From NCBI RefSeq assembly GCF_003945595.2, contig NW_024104447.1:1-64000 (forward strand): 64,000 nt of DNA, in the 5' to 3' direction. The notes beneath the pieces were generated by a model, which was not told where the DNA came from, made no database searches, and saw only the letters and a program-made list of their open reading frames with translations. Shown piece by piece: positions 24,057-35,321 of this stretch. Positions within the stretch are counted from its first letter, which is position 1; every line of letters starts with the position of its first letter. Both the position numbers and the translations under genes were made by a program. Origin of the DNA: Pipra filicauda. Its lineage: Eukaryota; Chordata; Aves; Passeriformes; Pipridae.

Positions 24057-27000
24057 GAGCATTGTTCTACCTTGGAGAAGGAAACGGAAGGGCTGAGAGG
24101 ATCGCCTGAGGATATTCCACAAGGCAGCAGCAGGCTGGCATGGAAACTGCCTCTTGTCTATTTGGATCCTGTATAGACTTATCCCCTACTGTATCTAACT
24201 CATGTTTTTTGGTGTAAGGTATGGTTGGACAAGCTCTTCCAGCTTGCTGAATTCTCATTGCTGCCCTAGCCTAGGTGCTGTCAGGTCACACTGCTCTGTC
24301 CCAGCTTTCCTTGGAGTGGGAGTCTTGCTGGACACATCCTAGGTGCTGTGTGGAGCTGGAAACCTTGCCACTCTTGGCTATAAATTTACCTTTCCTTGCT
24401 TGTCATCTTTTCAGGGCAATGAGCCCAGCAGCCCCACAGGCATGGCCGAAGCATGGGATCAGTGTTCCCAGTGGTTGGTCTACAGGAACAAGCACATGGG
24501 GAGGGAATGAGTTCATCTCCTCCACGCTCTTGGCCGTGGCAGGGCTGTTCCTATATTCCTGCCGTACTGGGGTGATAAGCTGGTTGCAGGGAGAACATTC
24601 TGTCCCTTCCCTGGAAGAAGAGTTTCATCTGAACCTTCCTCCTGGGAGCAGTCCTTGGTAGGCAGCTGAAATTTTCCTTTTCCTCTCATCCCATGACTGC
24701 TAGGGAATATCCAGCCCATTGCATTGTCCATATTTCCACTGTCCAGAGGTGTTTCAGGATCTGACGGCTGGTTCTTTCCTTTATTGCAACTTTTTAGCTG
24801 CTTTCTCACAGGTTGGTGCTTTAACCCTTAATTTCTCCTGGTTTTGGTACAGCAGGTGATTGCAGTTTGGCTGAAGGAATGAATCTAAAATGAACCAACA
24901 TCTCTGCTCCTTCACTGTAGCTGTGCTCTGGAAGATGCAGCCCCTCTAAAGCACCTCTGGTAACAGAAAAAACTGAAGTGGATCCGAATGACTCTGGTTT
25001 CAAAGGAGATTTAATTTGGTGACTAAACCAGGCTGCAGGCTTTCCAGTCCTATCAATCCCATTAAAAAGCAAAAAATAATTTAAAAAAAAAAATCACAAA
25101 AATGCACAAAATCTTAACAATAGCAGAAGTCATAACTATAATTTTACTGTGTACTGTTGTTTTAACAGGTGGGGTGTAATTGGAGTGAATTTGTGTGCAG
25201 CACGTTGGATTGAGTGGTGTAAAAGTCACGGTAAAGTCTTGGATTTCTGGCATGGAGATGTGGGTAGAAGGGTGAGTGAGAGCTGTGTTTGAGGGATTGG
25301 GGTGAGGTGTTATGTTTGAGAAGGAAAAAACTTAATTTCTGATGGGAAGTGTTTTAAGTTTCACTTGATGTCCTCCATCTGTTCCCAGCTCAGACCACTC
25401 CTCTCTTCCTCCTTGTGCTTGCCCAGGGCTGTTGTATGTGACTGTTCAAACAGCCCTAAGTCTGTTTATTTATTGAGGCTGAAAATCATCTTGCAATCAG
25501 AATTCTTCATGGTGCAAGTACCTTGTTTTAACAGCCAGGCTGATTCTCTGCTGCAATGACAACAGTAACAGACCTCTCAGCTCACCTTTCAAGTCTCTGT
25601 CAAGGGCAGGTGTCCTTGCACGGGCAGTTGCTGCCTTCCAGAGATCCAGGCAGGCTCAGAGGGTTGGTTTTTCTCTGTGTTGGAGACAGCAGCCAGGGCA
25701 GGTCTCTGATGGACAAACCGTGTGTTCCAGTTATCTTGTGCGTGCTGGGATTTGCCAGGAAACTAATGATCTGTCTGGTCCAGAGTCTTACAGGCACCAG
25801 CAGCAGTTGTCTCCTAAGGAAAGCACCAGAGGCTGATATTAATCAAGGAATGAGCTTTTCCTGGCTTTTCTTCCTCACCCCAGCTCAGGTAAGGCTGTTT
25901 CTCAAGCATGTGGCTCTCAAACAACATCCAAACCAGCAGTGCAGAGGTACTGGGGCTGTTTCTTGAGTATTAGTTTTCCTGAGGTTTCAGACTTAATGAA
26001 TAACTGTATGAACTTGCCTGAAAACATATAAACCTCACACTTACACTATGTGAAGTGTGAATTCCTTGTCAAATAACTTCTGTCTGAAGTGTTTGAGCTT
26101 GGAGATTTAACCAGCCAAGGCTAAAGGCTACCAAGGTGCCTGCTGCTGTCCTGGCTATTGCACAGGCTATGGGTTTTCCTGCAGATGCTCACATTTCTCT
26201 TCTCCTCAGAAGCTTCTCCTCACCCAAGTGCAGCCCCAGCAGCCCAAATGCTGTTGTGTGAAGTGCGTTGGTGGGGTTGACTCACTCTGGCAGGTTTGGT
26301 AGCAACTGTATATTATCTGCCTTACCTGTGCTGTGTGAACCATCGCCTCTGCAAACTTCTGGAACAGCAAAAACTGGAGATGGGATGACCTCAGATCTTT
26401 CCAATTCTCCATTTTCCCCCTGTGGGGGAAGGCTTGTTCTCTCCACTAGATTTTCCTGTACTGGCTCCAGTTTTCAATGACTCAAGGCCAGGGTTTTCAT
26501 CGTTTCCCTCAGGAGCCTGGCAGATTGCTCACCATGAGAGATGCTTTCCTAAACCTCCACCTGATCTGTTCCCCTCTTTGATTTCAGCCTTGAATTGAAA
26601 GAGTGGTCAGCAAAAAGTTACAGTGAGTTAATGCCGATCAAATGAAGTACTTGAGTACCAGTAACTCTTTCTGGGTCACTTTGATGCAGGTCCTGAATAA
26701 AAATGATTGAAACAAAGCTGTCATGGTGTCACTTGAAGGCTGACAAGCACTGAAAAGCACAGACAGTGTAGGTAGTGAGGTCCTTCTAGGAGTTACAGGT
26801 TAGTGGAAAGTTTTAGTCTATAGAATATAAATGTACCTGCAACTGGTGGAAACTGGAAAGATTACCCCTGAAATATTGAACTACATGGCCAACTGCAGAC
26901 ATGGCAATTGCTGGTTTTATTCTAGGCTTTGCTTGTGCCTAGTACTTAGTCAAGAAGCTTGACTTTTTTTCTTAACAAGCTGAGGATTTTCCCATGCATT

Positions 27001-28163
27001 GCTTTCTGTTATGCTGCCTGTGCTGTCAATGCTGTGCAACCAGTAGCTTGACTGTAATGCTGAAGTAATTCTTAAAATATCGTCTGTGAAACAGATCAGG
27101 CATGACGGGATAAAGCCCTTTTCCATGAATGATGAGTGGGACCAGACCGTGGATTCACTCTCAAACGGGAGCCCGCACAAGAAGGGAGAAATAAATTCCA
27201 AAGCATGGCCATACAAGGGACAAAACTAGAAGCAAATCCAATGTCCACCACTGAGAATTCCAGAAATATTTAGGGCAGGATGGAAAGCCGGTAGTGGTTA
27301 AGAGGTCTGTGGTAGGATGATACATCATGGGATGGGAAGCTCTGTCTTTTGGTTAGATTGCTTGGGAAGCTGGTTTGTGGTTTATCTGAAATGAGCAGTG
27401 GGCTCTTCAAACCAGGGTAGGGAATAAGGATGATGCTGCACTTGCACCTCTACCAGGGAGATGGAGGGGGGTTAGTTAGTGCTTCCTCACAGGCCCGTGC
27501 CACACACCAGTCCTGCCAACCTCCGTGTGCCAAGGGAGGAACTACTGCTTCCTTGGGGAGAAGGGGTTTTTGTGCTCTGACAGCACTGGCTGTGCTGGGG
27601 GGGCAAAGAGCATGACTAAGGGTAAGATACAGAACCAAGCTCTGCACCCTGATTCACCCCATCCCTGTACAGCTTCGCTCTTCCCTCCAGGAATGTCTGA
27701 TAATGCAGCACACAGGGCTGAGATCACCCTTCTGGCAAGTGCCTGCTGTGGTGTGAGACCAGTCATCTGACAGCATGGTGTTACTGCAGTCTCCAAGGCA
27801 ACCCTCCTCGCCGTTCCCCTTTGGAAGCTCTGTGTATTCCTGAAGCTGCAAGTACAGGAGATGTGAAAGACACCTGTGCCAGTGAGCTCTAGACCAGGAG
27901 GCTGTTTCTGCCTTGGGTATTTCCTGCTGGGAGGTGCTGCCTGTCCACCCTTCATGTCACACAGTCTTTTTCTCCTGCTACTTCCCTTCTCTGTGTGCTG
28001 TGTGTGCACCCAGCTGTGCTTGCACAAAGTCTGGGCTGCCATGAGGATCACTGGAGATCTCTGCTGAGGTGAGACCTTGCATCATTGGCACGTGCCGGAA
28101 AGAGAGTTCCAGAGGAGGGTCCCAATTTGCCAGCTCTGCAGTTCTTAGCAGCACTAAAATACT
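24057..28163. other. Intergenic DNA, no gene seen
   Basis: No coding exon or RNA gene could be supported. The 169-codon minus-strand frame at 27,542-28,051 has no recognisable domain. No further repeat family was recognised. Confidence 0.45.
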
Positions 28164-28168
28164 CTTGG
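28164..28168. repeat. Left target-site duplication of the LTR
   Basis: The five bases cttgg directly before the LTR pair with cctgg directly after it at 29,206-29,210, one mismatch. A 5-bp duplication is typical for ERVL-class insertions. Confidence 0.6.
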
Positions 28169-29205
28169 TGTAGTGGGTTTCTGTGGCTGGGTTTTGGTAG
28201 CGGGGGGGCTACAGGGGTGGCTTCTGTTAGAAGCTGCCAGAAGCTTCCCCTGTCCCGTGGAGCCAATGCCAGCCGGCTCCAGGACGGAATTCCTGCCGCT
28301 GGCCAAGGCCAAGCCAGTCAGGAGCGACAGTAACACCTCTGGGAAAACACATTTAGGAACAGAAGAGTGTTGCACAGAAAGAATTCCAGCCAGGGAAGAG
28401 CAGAGTGAGAACATGGGAACAGCACTGCAGACCCCAAGGGCAGTGCAGAAGGAGGGGCAGGAGGTGCTCCAGGTCCCTGCAGCCCGCGGGGCAGAGCAGG
28501 GGGGGCAGCTGTGCCCCTGTGCCCATGGGGGAGCCCACGCTGGAGCAGGGGGATGCAGGAAGGAGGCTGTGACCCCGTGGCAGGCCCAGGATGGAGCAGG
28601 GTCCTGGCAGGGACCTGCAGCCCGTGGAGAGGGAAGCCCAGGCCCCGGAGCAGGTTTTCCCAGGCAGGACTCGTGGCCCCTGTGGGGGACCCACGCCGGT
28701 ACAGCTCATTCCTGAAGGACTGACCCCACGGAAGAGTGACCCACGGGACAGCAGGTTGGGAAGAGCTGCTGCCCGAGGGATGGACTCACGCTGAGAGGTC
28801 CATCGAGGACTGTCTGCCCACGGGAGCAGGGGAAGGACTCCAACTCCTCTCCCTGAGCAGCAGCAGAAACAACTGACTGTGACCCCCATTCCCGCCCCCC
28901 TGCACTGCTGGGGGGGAGGAGGAAGAACATGGAAGGAAGGAGGGGTGGGGGGAAGCTGTTTTCAAGACTGGTTTTTTTCTTGCTCTTTGGCTCTTATCCT
29001 GTTAGTAGTAAATATAAGTACTATCCTCACTTTGAGTCTGTTTTGCCCGTGAAGGTGATCAGTAAGTGACCTCTCCCAGCTCTTACCTCTACTCATGAAT
29101 TCTTAGCTGTTTTTTTTTTCTCTCTCTCCTCTGTCCAGTTGCAGAGGGAGGGTGAGAGAGCGGCTTTAGTGGGTACCTGGTAGCTGGCCAGGTCAACCCA
29201 CTACA
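28169..29205 (-). mobile_element. Solo LTR of an avian ERVL-type endogenous retrovirus
   Basis: The 1,037-bp unit starts tgtagtgggtt and ends aacccactaca, so it has an 11-bp perfect inverted terminal repeat with the TG...CA ends of LTRs. Read from the minus strand it starts TGTAGTGGGTTGACC and continues with pieces such as ccaggtacccactaaagccg and cacgggcaaaacagactc, the pattern of a common bird ERVL LTR group; orientation is therefore minus. The middle (about 28,400-28,760) is GC-rich with imperfect repeats, as in its 3' half in other copies. No primer-binding site, polypurine tract or gag/pol sequence lies next to either end, so it is a solo LTR left by recombination. Frames of 178-180 codons inside it are LTR artefacts. 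Confidence 0.88.
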
Positions 29206-29210
29206 CCTGG
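29206..29210. repeat. Right target-site duplication of the LTR
   Basis: cctgg, the partner of cttgg at 28,164-28,168. Confidence 0.6.
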
Positions 29211-31350
29211 TAATGAAACAACTCACCTACAGTTCACCATTATGTCCCAGAGTGTCTTCCCTGGGCTTCTCTTCAGCAGTTGTGAGGAAGGTCAGGGGAA
29301 AACTCCTTTGCTATTTGTGTGGAAGAACCCCCCTGTTAGGTTGTACATGGAGCTGAGACCAGCTTTGTCTATTTAAAAATGGGCATTTCCTGAACATTCC
29401 CGATCTTGGGGTCACTGGTGTGCAGTAAGGGACTCCCATCTCTCAGGAGAAAGCCAGAGCTGCTCTCCTGGCACAGCTGAACCATCTGACAGCTGGAGAG
29501 AAGTGAGGTGATGGGAAGAGCTGGCTCAGCCCAAGCATCTCATGTTCCCTGGGGGTGACAGTGCTGCTGACTTATAGAAGTTGCTGTCCCTTTTGCCCCC
29601 CACTGTGAGCCCTGGGAAAGTGCTGGATTAGGTGCAAGCTCTGCTTCAGCAGGCAAGTGGTTTGTTTGTCTTTTCTGTGTCAAGTGGAAGCTGCTGGGAA
29701 CCTGCTCCCCTGGAACACTTCTACTACAGCCTTTCTGTCAAAGTCTGTGCTCCCAAACCTGGCCAGAGTCTCCATCCAGCACCCCTCAGCCCCCACTTGG
29801 CTCTCTCAGCCCTGGATTTCTCCTGAGATGTCTCTCAACTGCACCACACAGTTGCTGGCATGTGTTGGATCAGGTGCTTTCCAGGAAGTCTGGCAGCTGC
29901 CACGTCTGTAAATAGTGTCACTTGATGGCCCCCGAGGGCTGGAGGGGAGAAAAGGTGTTTCCCTCTGGCTCTCTGATTGATGCTGCAGCACTCAGGACAT
30001 GGGAGCTGGTTCACCCAGTGACTCCAGGATCTGGGGTGAACTGCCCTCACAGGCTGTGGAGCCCCAGTTTAGCAGCACAACCTAGACTGGAGTCACTGAG
30101 CAGAGAAACCAAGCAGGGCTGAGGCATTCAGCATTTAGTGAACCTTCAGCCCTGACAAGAGTTGGAGTAACTGAGAGGCAGATTCTGCCTGGTGGATTGA
30201 GATCATTGCTGTTGAAGGATATGACGGAGACAATCCACTTACAGGCCTGGCTGCTGTGCTGGTTTTAACTCTTTCTCCCCTGCTCATCTCCCCAGTAGCA
30301 AGTTGGGGAATACGTGTGGGAAACAAAACAGCAGCAGACAGTGGCATGTGAAGTGATTCTCCTCGCTGGTACAGATGGGGCTGGAGAGCAGAAATACCCG
30401 TGGTGATTTAAAGGGCAAAGATAACTTGCTGCTTTCTCACTTGCAAGGCCTAAAATGGTTTGGAGGAAGGAAGAGAGAACCTGAGCCTGCTGGTTTGTGA
30501 GAGATGTTGGATACTGTACAGATGGGTTTTTTATGTACTTGATTTCTTCAGAGCTCATGAGTAGTGGGGGACAGGCTGTTACTGGTGGGAACTGGTGCTT
30601 AAGTGGTCAACAAGCACAGGTGTCTGTGTGAAAGGCTGTTGTCTCCCAGATAAGACAAGTCCCAAAATGACTGTAGAGGCTTTTTCCTCCCCTCTTTAGC
30701 ACTTCTCAGGTAACATTCAGGCTCTCCAGCCCCACTGGCTTGGCTGTGCATGTGTTGGATAATGAAGTGAGGTCTAAACCTTGCCATGCTCAGCTGCAGG
30801 AGTGAACAAACAACACCTGGTGTAATGAATGTGAGGAAAGATGTGATTCAGGATGGTAGTGGGGGCTGGTTTTGTGAGCACAAAGGAGATCTGCTGGTGG
30901 AAGGGCCAAGAGTGAGTGCAGGAGCCAGGGACTCACAGGGAGCATCGATGCCTGGGACCAGCCAAGAAGGGCAGGGGGCAGAGAAGTGGGGACTGGCAGA
31001 AGAGGAGACAATCCTTGATGCCAAAAGGACTTTTTAAGCACCCAAGACCGCTGTGGGTGTAAAGGTGCCTGGAGTGGCCTGTGGTATCCAAAAGAGAAGG
31101 GATGTGGGGCTCAGGGTGCAGAAGCAGAGCCCCAGCCTGATCCTTTTGCTGCCATTCCATGGGAGCAACCAGGGGGTGTGAAAGGTTCTCCAAGCAATGT
31201 GTGGGATTTCTTCCTTTGGTTCATCAGCTGTAAATTCCTCCTGGAGATCTGGCATGCCTTCCTGGGGGCTTGTCTCCTTTAAGTCCCACTGGGGAGCTGA
31301 CTTCTGGGCAGCCTTGCCTGGGTTCACTTCCAGAGGATGCGCCTTTTCCT

Positions 31351-31367
31351 CCCCCCCCCCCCCCCCC
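31351..31367. repeat. Homopolymer C17
   Basis: Seventeen consecutive C on the plus strand. Such runs are prone to sequencing and assembly length error. Confidence 0.95.
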
Positions 31368-32245
31368 ATAACTCCCAGCAGCACAAAACCCTCTCTGCTC
31401 CCTGTTTCCTGACCCTGTTGACTGTGTTGGCTTCCCAGAGTGAGAGATTGCCCTCAGTGCGTGTGTTGGGCTCCCTGATCTCTTCACTTTTCTCACAGTT
31501 TCTAAGATGACCAGTGCAGTGAGACACAAATGCCAGCCCCTTGTATTTTGTGTGCCTGGGGACAAGCCTGAGCCGCTGCTGGATTACACAAACTCCTGGT
31601 CATTGCCACCATGTGATGTGACTCTTGAGTTTGTATCCCCAGTTCAGTGGTGTTTTGCCCCTACCAGCTCTGAGCACAAACTGGGATTGGTTTGTGTTCC
31701 TGAAATCCTGTGATGTCAGAAGTGTGCTGCATCAACCTGAAATGCAGTTTCTGGGGTCTGACAAGAGGGCTCTTTTAACATGAAACAAGTGAAAGAGTTT
31801 TCTCTGATGCCTCTGAGTGCTGAGAGAGAGGGGGAAGAGCCTGCGAGCTGCTGTTTGCAAGAATGAAACTCGAGCTGGTGACTTCCAGTGGACTCTTGGA
31901 CCTTTAACTGAGGGATGGGACTTTCCAAACTGATTCAGAACTGCTGTTCCCCCCAGAGTCCTCACTTGGGCACCTTGCAGGCAAGGCCAGCTGCTCTGAG
32001 CTGCCTGGCTCAGTTCTCCATCCTGCCTACGCTTGTTTCCCTTTCCTGACCGCTCATTCTTTCTTTCTCCTCCTGGCCCCCTCCTCTCTGGACTTCGGGA
32101 GAGGGATCTGGAACTTGCAGCCTGTTCCTTCCCGCTTCCCTGGACCTCCTTCCTCGTGATGCTGCTTCAGGAGCCCTTCCCTGGGCCGAGAGGGACATCT
32201 AGTGGGGCTGGAGCTCAGGGACCTGGGGGTTTCTGTATTTCTTGC

Positions 32246-32268
32246 ATTATTTATTTATTTATTTATTT
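32246..32268. repeat. (TTTA)n tetranucleotide repeat
   Basis: About five to six tandem ATTT units. Confidence 0.9.
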
Positions 32269-33921
32269 GTAATCCTTATGAAGGACTGGTTCTTGTTGGA
32301 GCGGGAACTGAGCTTTCACATAGTCCTGCTGTACTGATGGCCTGGGGGCAAGGTGTACCCAGTTGGTGGGATGTTTCTCTCTTTTCTGGGATGTGTGAGG
32401 GGAAATTGTCTGTTCTGTGAGGCTGGGGAGCAGCAGGATCTGTGCAGGGGAGCAGTCAGGTCAGCCTCTCCTCCAGAGCCTGCAGCTATCTCTGTCTCTA
32501 AGGTGCCTCCCTGAAGGAAGCAGTGAGGTTTCATGGTTACCTCTTCCTTTCCAGTGTGATGCTGTACAGGTGCAGCCATTCCTGCACCGTGGAGCCTGAG
32601 GATGGAGGGAGAAATGTGGGGTGAGTGAGGGGCAGCTGCTGCTCTGAAATCAAACACAGAAGAGTCAGGCATGGCGCTTGCTGCTTTATTTGTGCTTTGG
32701 TTGTAAGAATATTTTTATCCATGTCCATCCTTGTTGCCCTTTTCCATGAGCACAAAGAGCTGTGAAGGGAGGGATAGCCAGTTCATAGCTTTGTACTTGG
32801 CCAGAGGGAAATGCTGTGGAAGCCTGAGCCCTTTCATTGCAGGTGTAGGACTGAGGATGATGTCGGACAACAGGCTCTTCCTCTGCACAGTAGAAATATT
32901 ATGATGACAAGAACAAAAACAGTGGGTTTTTTGTCTCTGCTTCTGCATCAAGTGATCTTACACAAGGCTTGAAATTGTCCCCTCGAGTTGTGTTGAAACT
33001 GTGAGCCCACAGCAGTGGGAGGAAGGAGCTCTTCACCCCAAGTTCACTGAGAGGTTGCTTGAAGAAGCCAGTGTGCTCTTCCCAGGGAATTGAATCTCAG
33101 TTTTGTGTGTGTTTGGGGCTTAAAGGAAATACACTGGCAAAAACAAGGATGAATTTGATGCCTGAGCCAAAAAGGTATTTAGGAAATCTCCCCCAGACCC
33201 CAGTAATTCAGGGCAGGTGATATGAGATCCGAGGAGCTCTGCTGGTCTGTGCACTCCAGCACACACAGGGCAAGGAAAGGCTGCAGGGCTGAGCCAGCCC
33301 CTCAGAGCCCCCCCTGGCTTCCTCAGAGCCCCCATGTGCTCAGTGCCAGCCTGGAATGGGGCTGTTGGGGAGGAAAGAGGATCTGTGGTGAGTGACACTG
33401 CTCTTGGTAAAGCAAAACCTGTCTGAACACACTTCTCTTTCAGATTCGGTTGCACAGGATTCACACTTCTGTCTGGAAAAGCATCTCCTGTACCCTTGCT
33501 TGGCTCAACAATCCTTCTGGATGTGGCAGGATCCCCAGACCACGTGTGGGCACAACAGAGAGTGAGTAGACACCGGATCTTGTCCTCAGCAGGTGATGGA
33601 ACATCCCACTGCAGTTCCCCCGGGTGCAGGTGCCAGGGGCTCTTTACTCCTATGGCACCCTGTTATCCCAGGCCACTTCTGGGGATCATCATCCATAATA
33701 CCTCAAATTTAGGGAAGCTTTTTGTGGGGCTTGTCTGGCAGAGCTACCTACAAACTGGGACATTGGAATTAAACCATCTGTGCCTTATTGGCTGTGACAG
33801 CTCAGTGCTGCAAACGGCTGCTCCCTGGGCAACAGTGACCACATTAAATGCTTCTTTTATGCTGCTGCAGCATCATGTAAGCACAGATACAAAAATGTTC
33901 CTTACCTCTGTTTCTCTGCAG

Positions 33922-34830
33922 AGAGGGCTGGGGCACAGACCATTCTCCTGTGAGCCCTTACAGCTGGTTTTTGTGAGGATTTCTCCCGAGACTCTTCTTC
34001 ACCACAGTGGAGCTGCTGTGCACAGGGGTGCAGTATTCAAGTGTTTTATGTGGAGCAGCTCCACTTCCTCTTAGCACTGGGGGTCTGTGCTGCTGGTTTC
34101 TGACTCAGGAACATTTGCACAGAAGCTCAGGAAGAACCACACAGGCACAGTACTAGAAAATATCCCAGTTTATTGGAGCATCTCACTTCAGAGAGTTTTA
34201 CAAAACAATGTATTTACAGGTAAGGAAGGTACTAACTCAACTCAACTGGAGTGGGCTCTGCTGGAGCAAGGAACAGGCTACACAGGAGAGAGGAAGGAAA
34301 TCAGCACATTCACAAGTCACATTTTTCTTTACAAAAGTAGGAGTGTAAGGCTGGTGTGGGCACAGCTGACCCATGTTGTCCTTGCAGGGAGCACTCCAGG
34401 ACGGATTCAGTGCAGCCTTTGTGCTCTCCACCATCGCTTCAGGTACCTGGAGCTCAGCAGAAGCTGTATCAGCTCAGCCCAGAGTGGAGTTAAGGCACAG
34501 TGTGGGGATGCCAGTGGCCCTGGGGTCTCCATCTGTGCAAGCAGCTCTTCCCATGGCTTCCCTCAGGGTGAGTGATGGGTTCTCTCTTTCTGGCCTCCAG
34601 CTCTGGACTCAGCCAGGCCAGAAGCTGAGTTGGACAGAGGACAGAAGGAGAAGACCACAGCATGGGACAAGAAGGGGACCCCCCCTAAAACGATGGTAAG
34701 ACCTCCCTTCTCCACCCCTCACAACTGAACACCACATGTGGATGGCCATTTGAAAACAAATGTAGGACTTAGAATATATTCTGAAAGCATGTTTTTGAAC
34801 CTGTCCAATAAAGTTTGCCTCTAAACAAAA
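33922..34830 (+). ncRNA. Possible 3' exons of an unannotated plus-strand transcript
   Basis: An acceptor-like tttctctgcag ends at 33,921 and a strong donor-like acag|gtaagg follows at 34,219/34,220, framing a possible 298-bp exon. A second acceptor (ttgtccttgcag) ends at 34,387, and a well-formed poly(A) site closes the region at 34,807. Open frames of 192 and 162 codons overlap this block, but they cross the proposed splice sites and show no known domain, so I read it as a candidate lncRNA and not a coding gene. It would end only about 50 bp from the ST14 3' end on the other strand. The exon limits are guesses from motifs. Confidence 0.3.
34807..34812 (+). promoter_or_regulatory. Plus-strand poly(A) signal AATAAA
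   Basis: AATAAA preceded by cctgtcc and followed, about 25 bases on, by a GT/T-rich element (gtgtttgcctctttttt). The two-part arrangement is that of a working vertebrate cleavage site, on the strand opposite to ST14. Confidence 0.55.
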
Positions 34831-34869
34831 AGTGTTTGCCTCTTTTTTCTTTAAATTTAATTTTTTTTT

Positions 34870-35159
34870 TTTTTTACTTCTTAAGTTTATTATTATACGT
34901 AATCTTGAATGATGGCTCATTCATGGGAGCTGCACTAGCTTACCCACCAGGGGAGAAACTTCTCCAAACATGAATTTCTAAGTTGGGAACACTAAAGACT
35001 GAACCAAACCATCAGCTCTGGTGCACAGGGAGTCCCAGGCGCTCGCAGCGAGGTAGAGGGAGGGTTGAAGTTCACAGTAGAGGCTGTGCATAGCTGGCAG
35101 TGCCAAGTGTCTCCAGCCAGCACTGTCCAAGAGGTGTCCAGGCAGGAATCCATCCATCC
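34870..35159 (-). other. ST14: ST14 3' UTR
   Basis: About 290 bases between the ST14 stop codon and a minus-strand AATAAA. The length is modest but ordinary. The left limit is set by the poly(A) signal and is approximate; a T run on the plus strand (about 34,859-34,875) lies at the presumed cleavage point. Confidence 0.6.
34886..34891 (-). promoter_or_regulatory. ST14 poly(A) signal AATAAA
   Basis: TTTATT on the plus strand reads AATAAA on the minus strand, 269 bases past the stop codon. It is the first such hexamer downstream of the coding end. Confidence 0.6.
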
Positions 35160-35321
35160 CTAGAGGCCTGTGTGCTGCTGGATCCAGTCTCGCAGGCTGG
35201 TGAGCCGGCTGTACACTCCAGGCTTGTTCCTCTGGGCACAGCCATCCCCCCAGCTCACCACTCCGGCCAGGAACATCCGACTGCTGGGCTCCACACTGAC
35301 CAGGGGGCCCCCGGAGTCTCC
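35160..35321 (-). CDS. ST14: ST14 coding exon 19 (protease, catalytic Ser, stop)
   Basis: Encodes residues 796-848, opening with GDSGGP that carries catalytic S798, then [19 protein letters not shown] and the C-terminal helix [12 protein letters not shown] stop. Acceptor tgtgtgcag; starts in phase 0. Confidence 0.95.
   Translation of the reverse strand, partial: GDSGGPLVSVEPSSRMFLAGVVSWGDGCAQRNKPGVYSRLTSLRDWIQQHTGL

Larger units (their letters stand above)
29211..33921. other. Intergenic DNA with simple repeats, no gene seen
   Basis: No coding exon could be supported. A TTTATT word at about 32,685 is a possible minus-strand poly(A) signal, but the minus-strand frames above it (32,715-32,951) show no domain. 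An acceptor-like pyrimidine tract plus CAG occurs near 33,443 on the plus strand. Confidence 0.4.

Noticed and set aside
28173..28889. Overlapping 180- and 178-codon frames on both strands
   Set aside because: They lie inside the solo LTR and arise from its GC-rich repeats.
32684..32951. Minus-strand gene end at a TTTATT word
   Set aside because: The 78-codon frame above it has no domain and no convincing acceptor, so the hexamer alone is not enough.
33496..34575. Two consecutive plus-strand frames of 192 and 162 codons
   Set aside because: No protein family recognised and they run across likely splice sites. Kept only as a candidate non-coding transcript.
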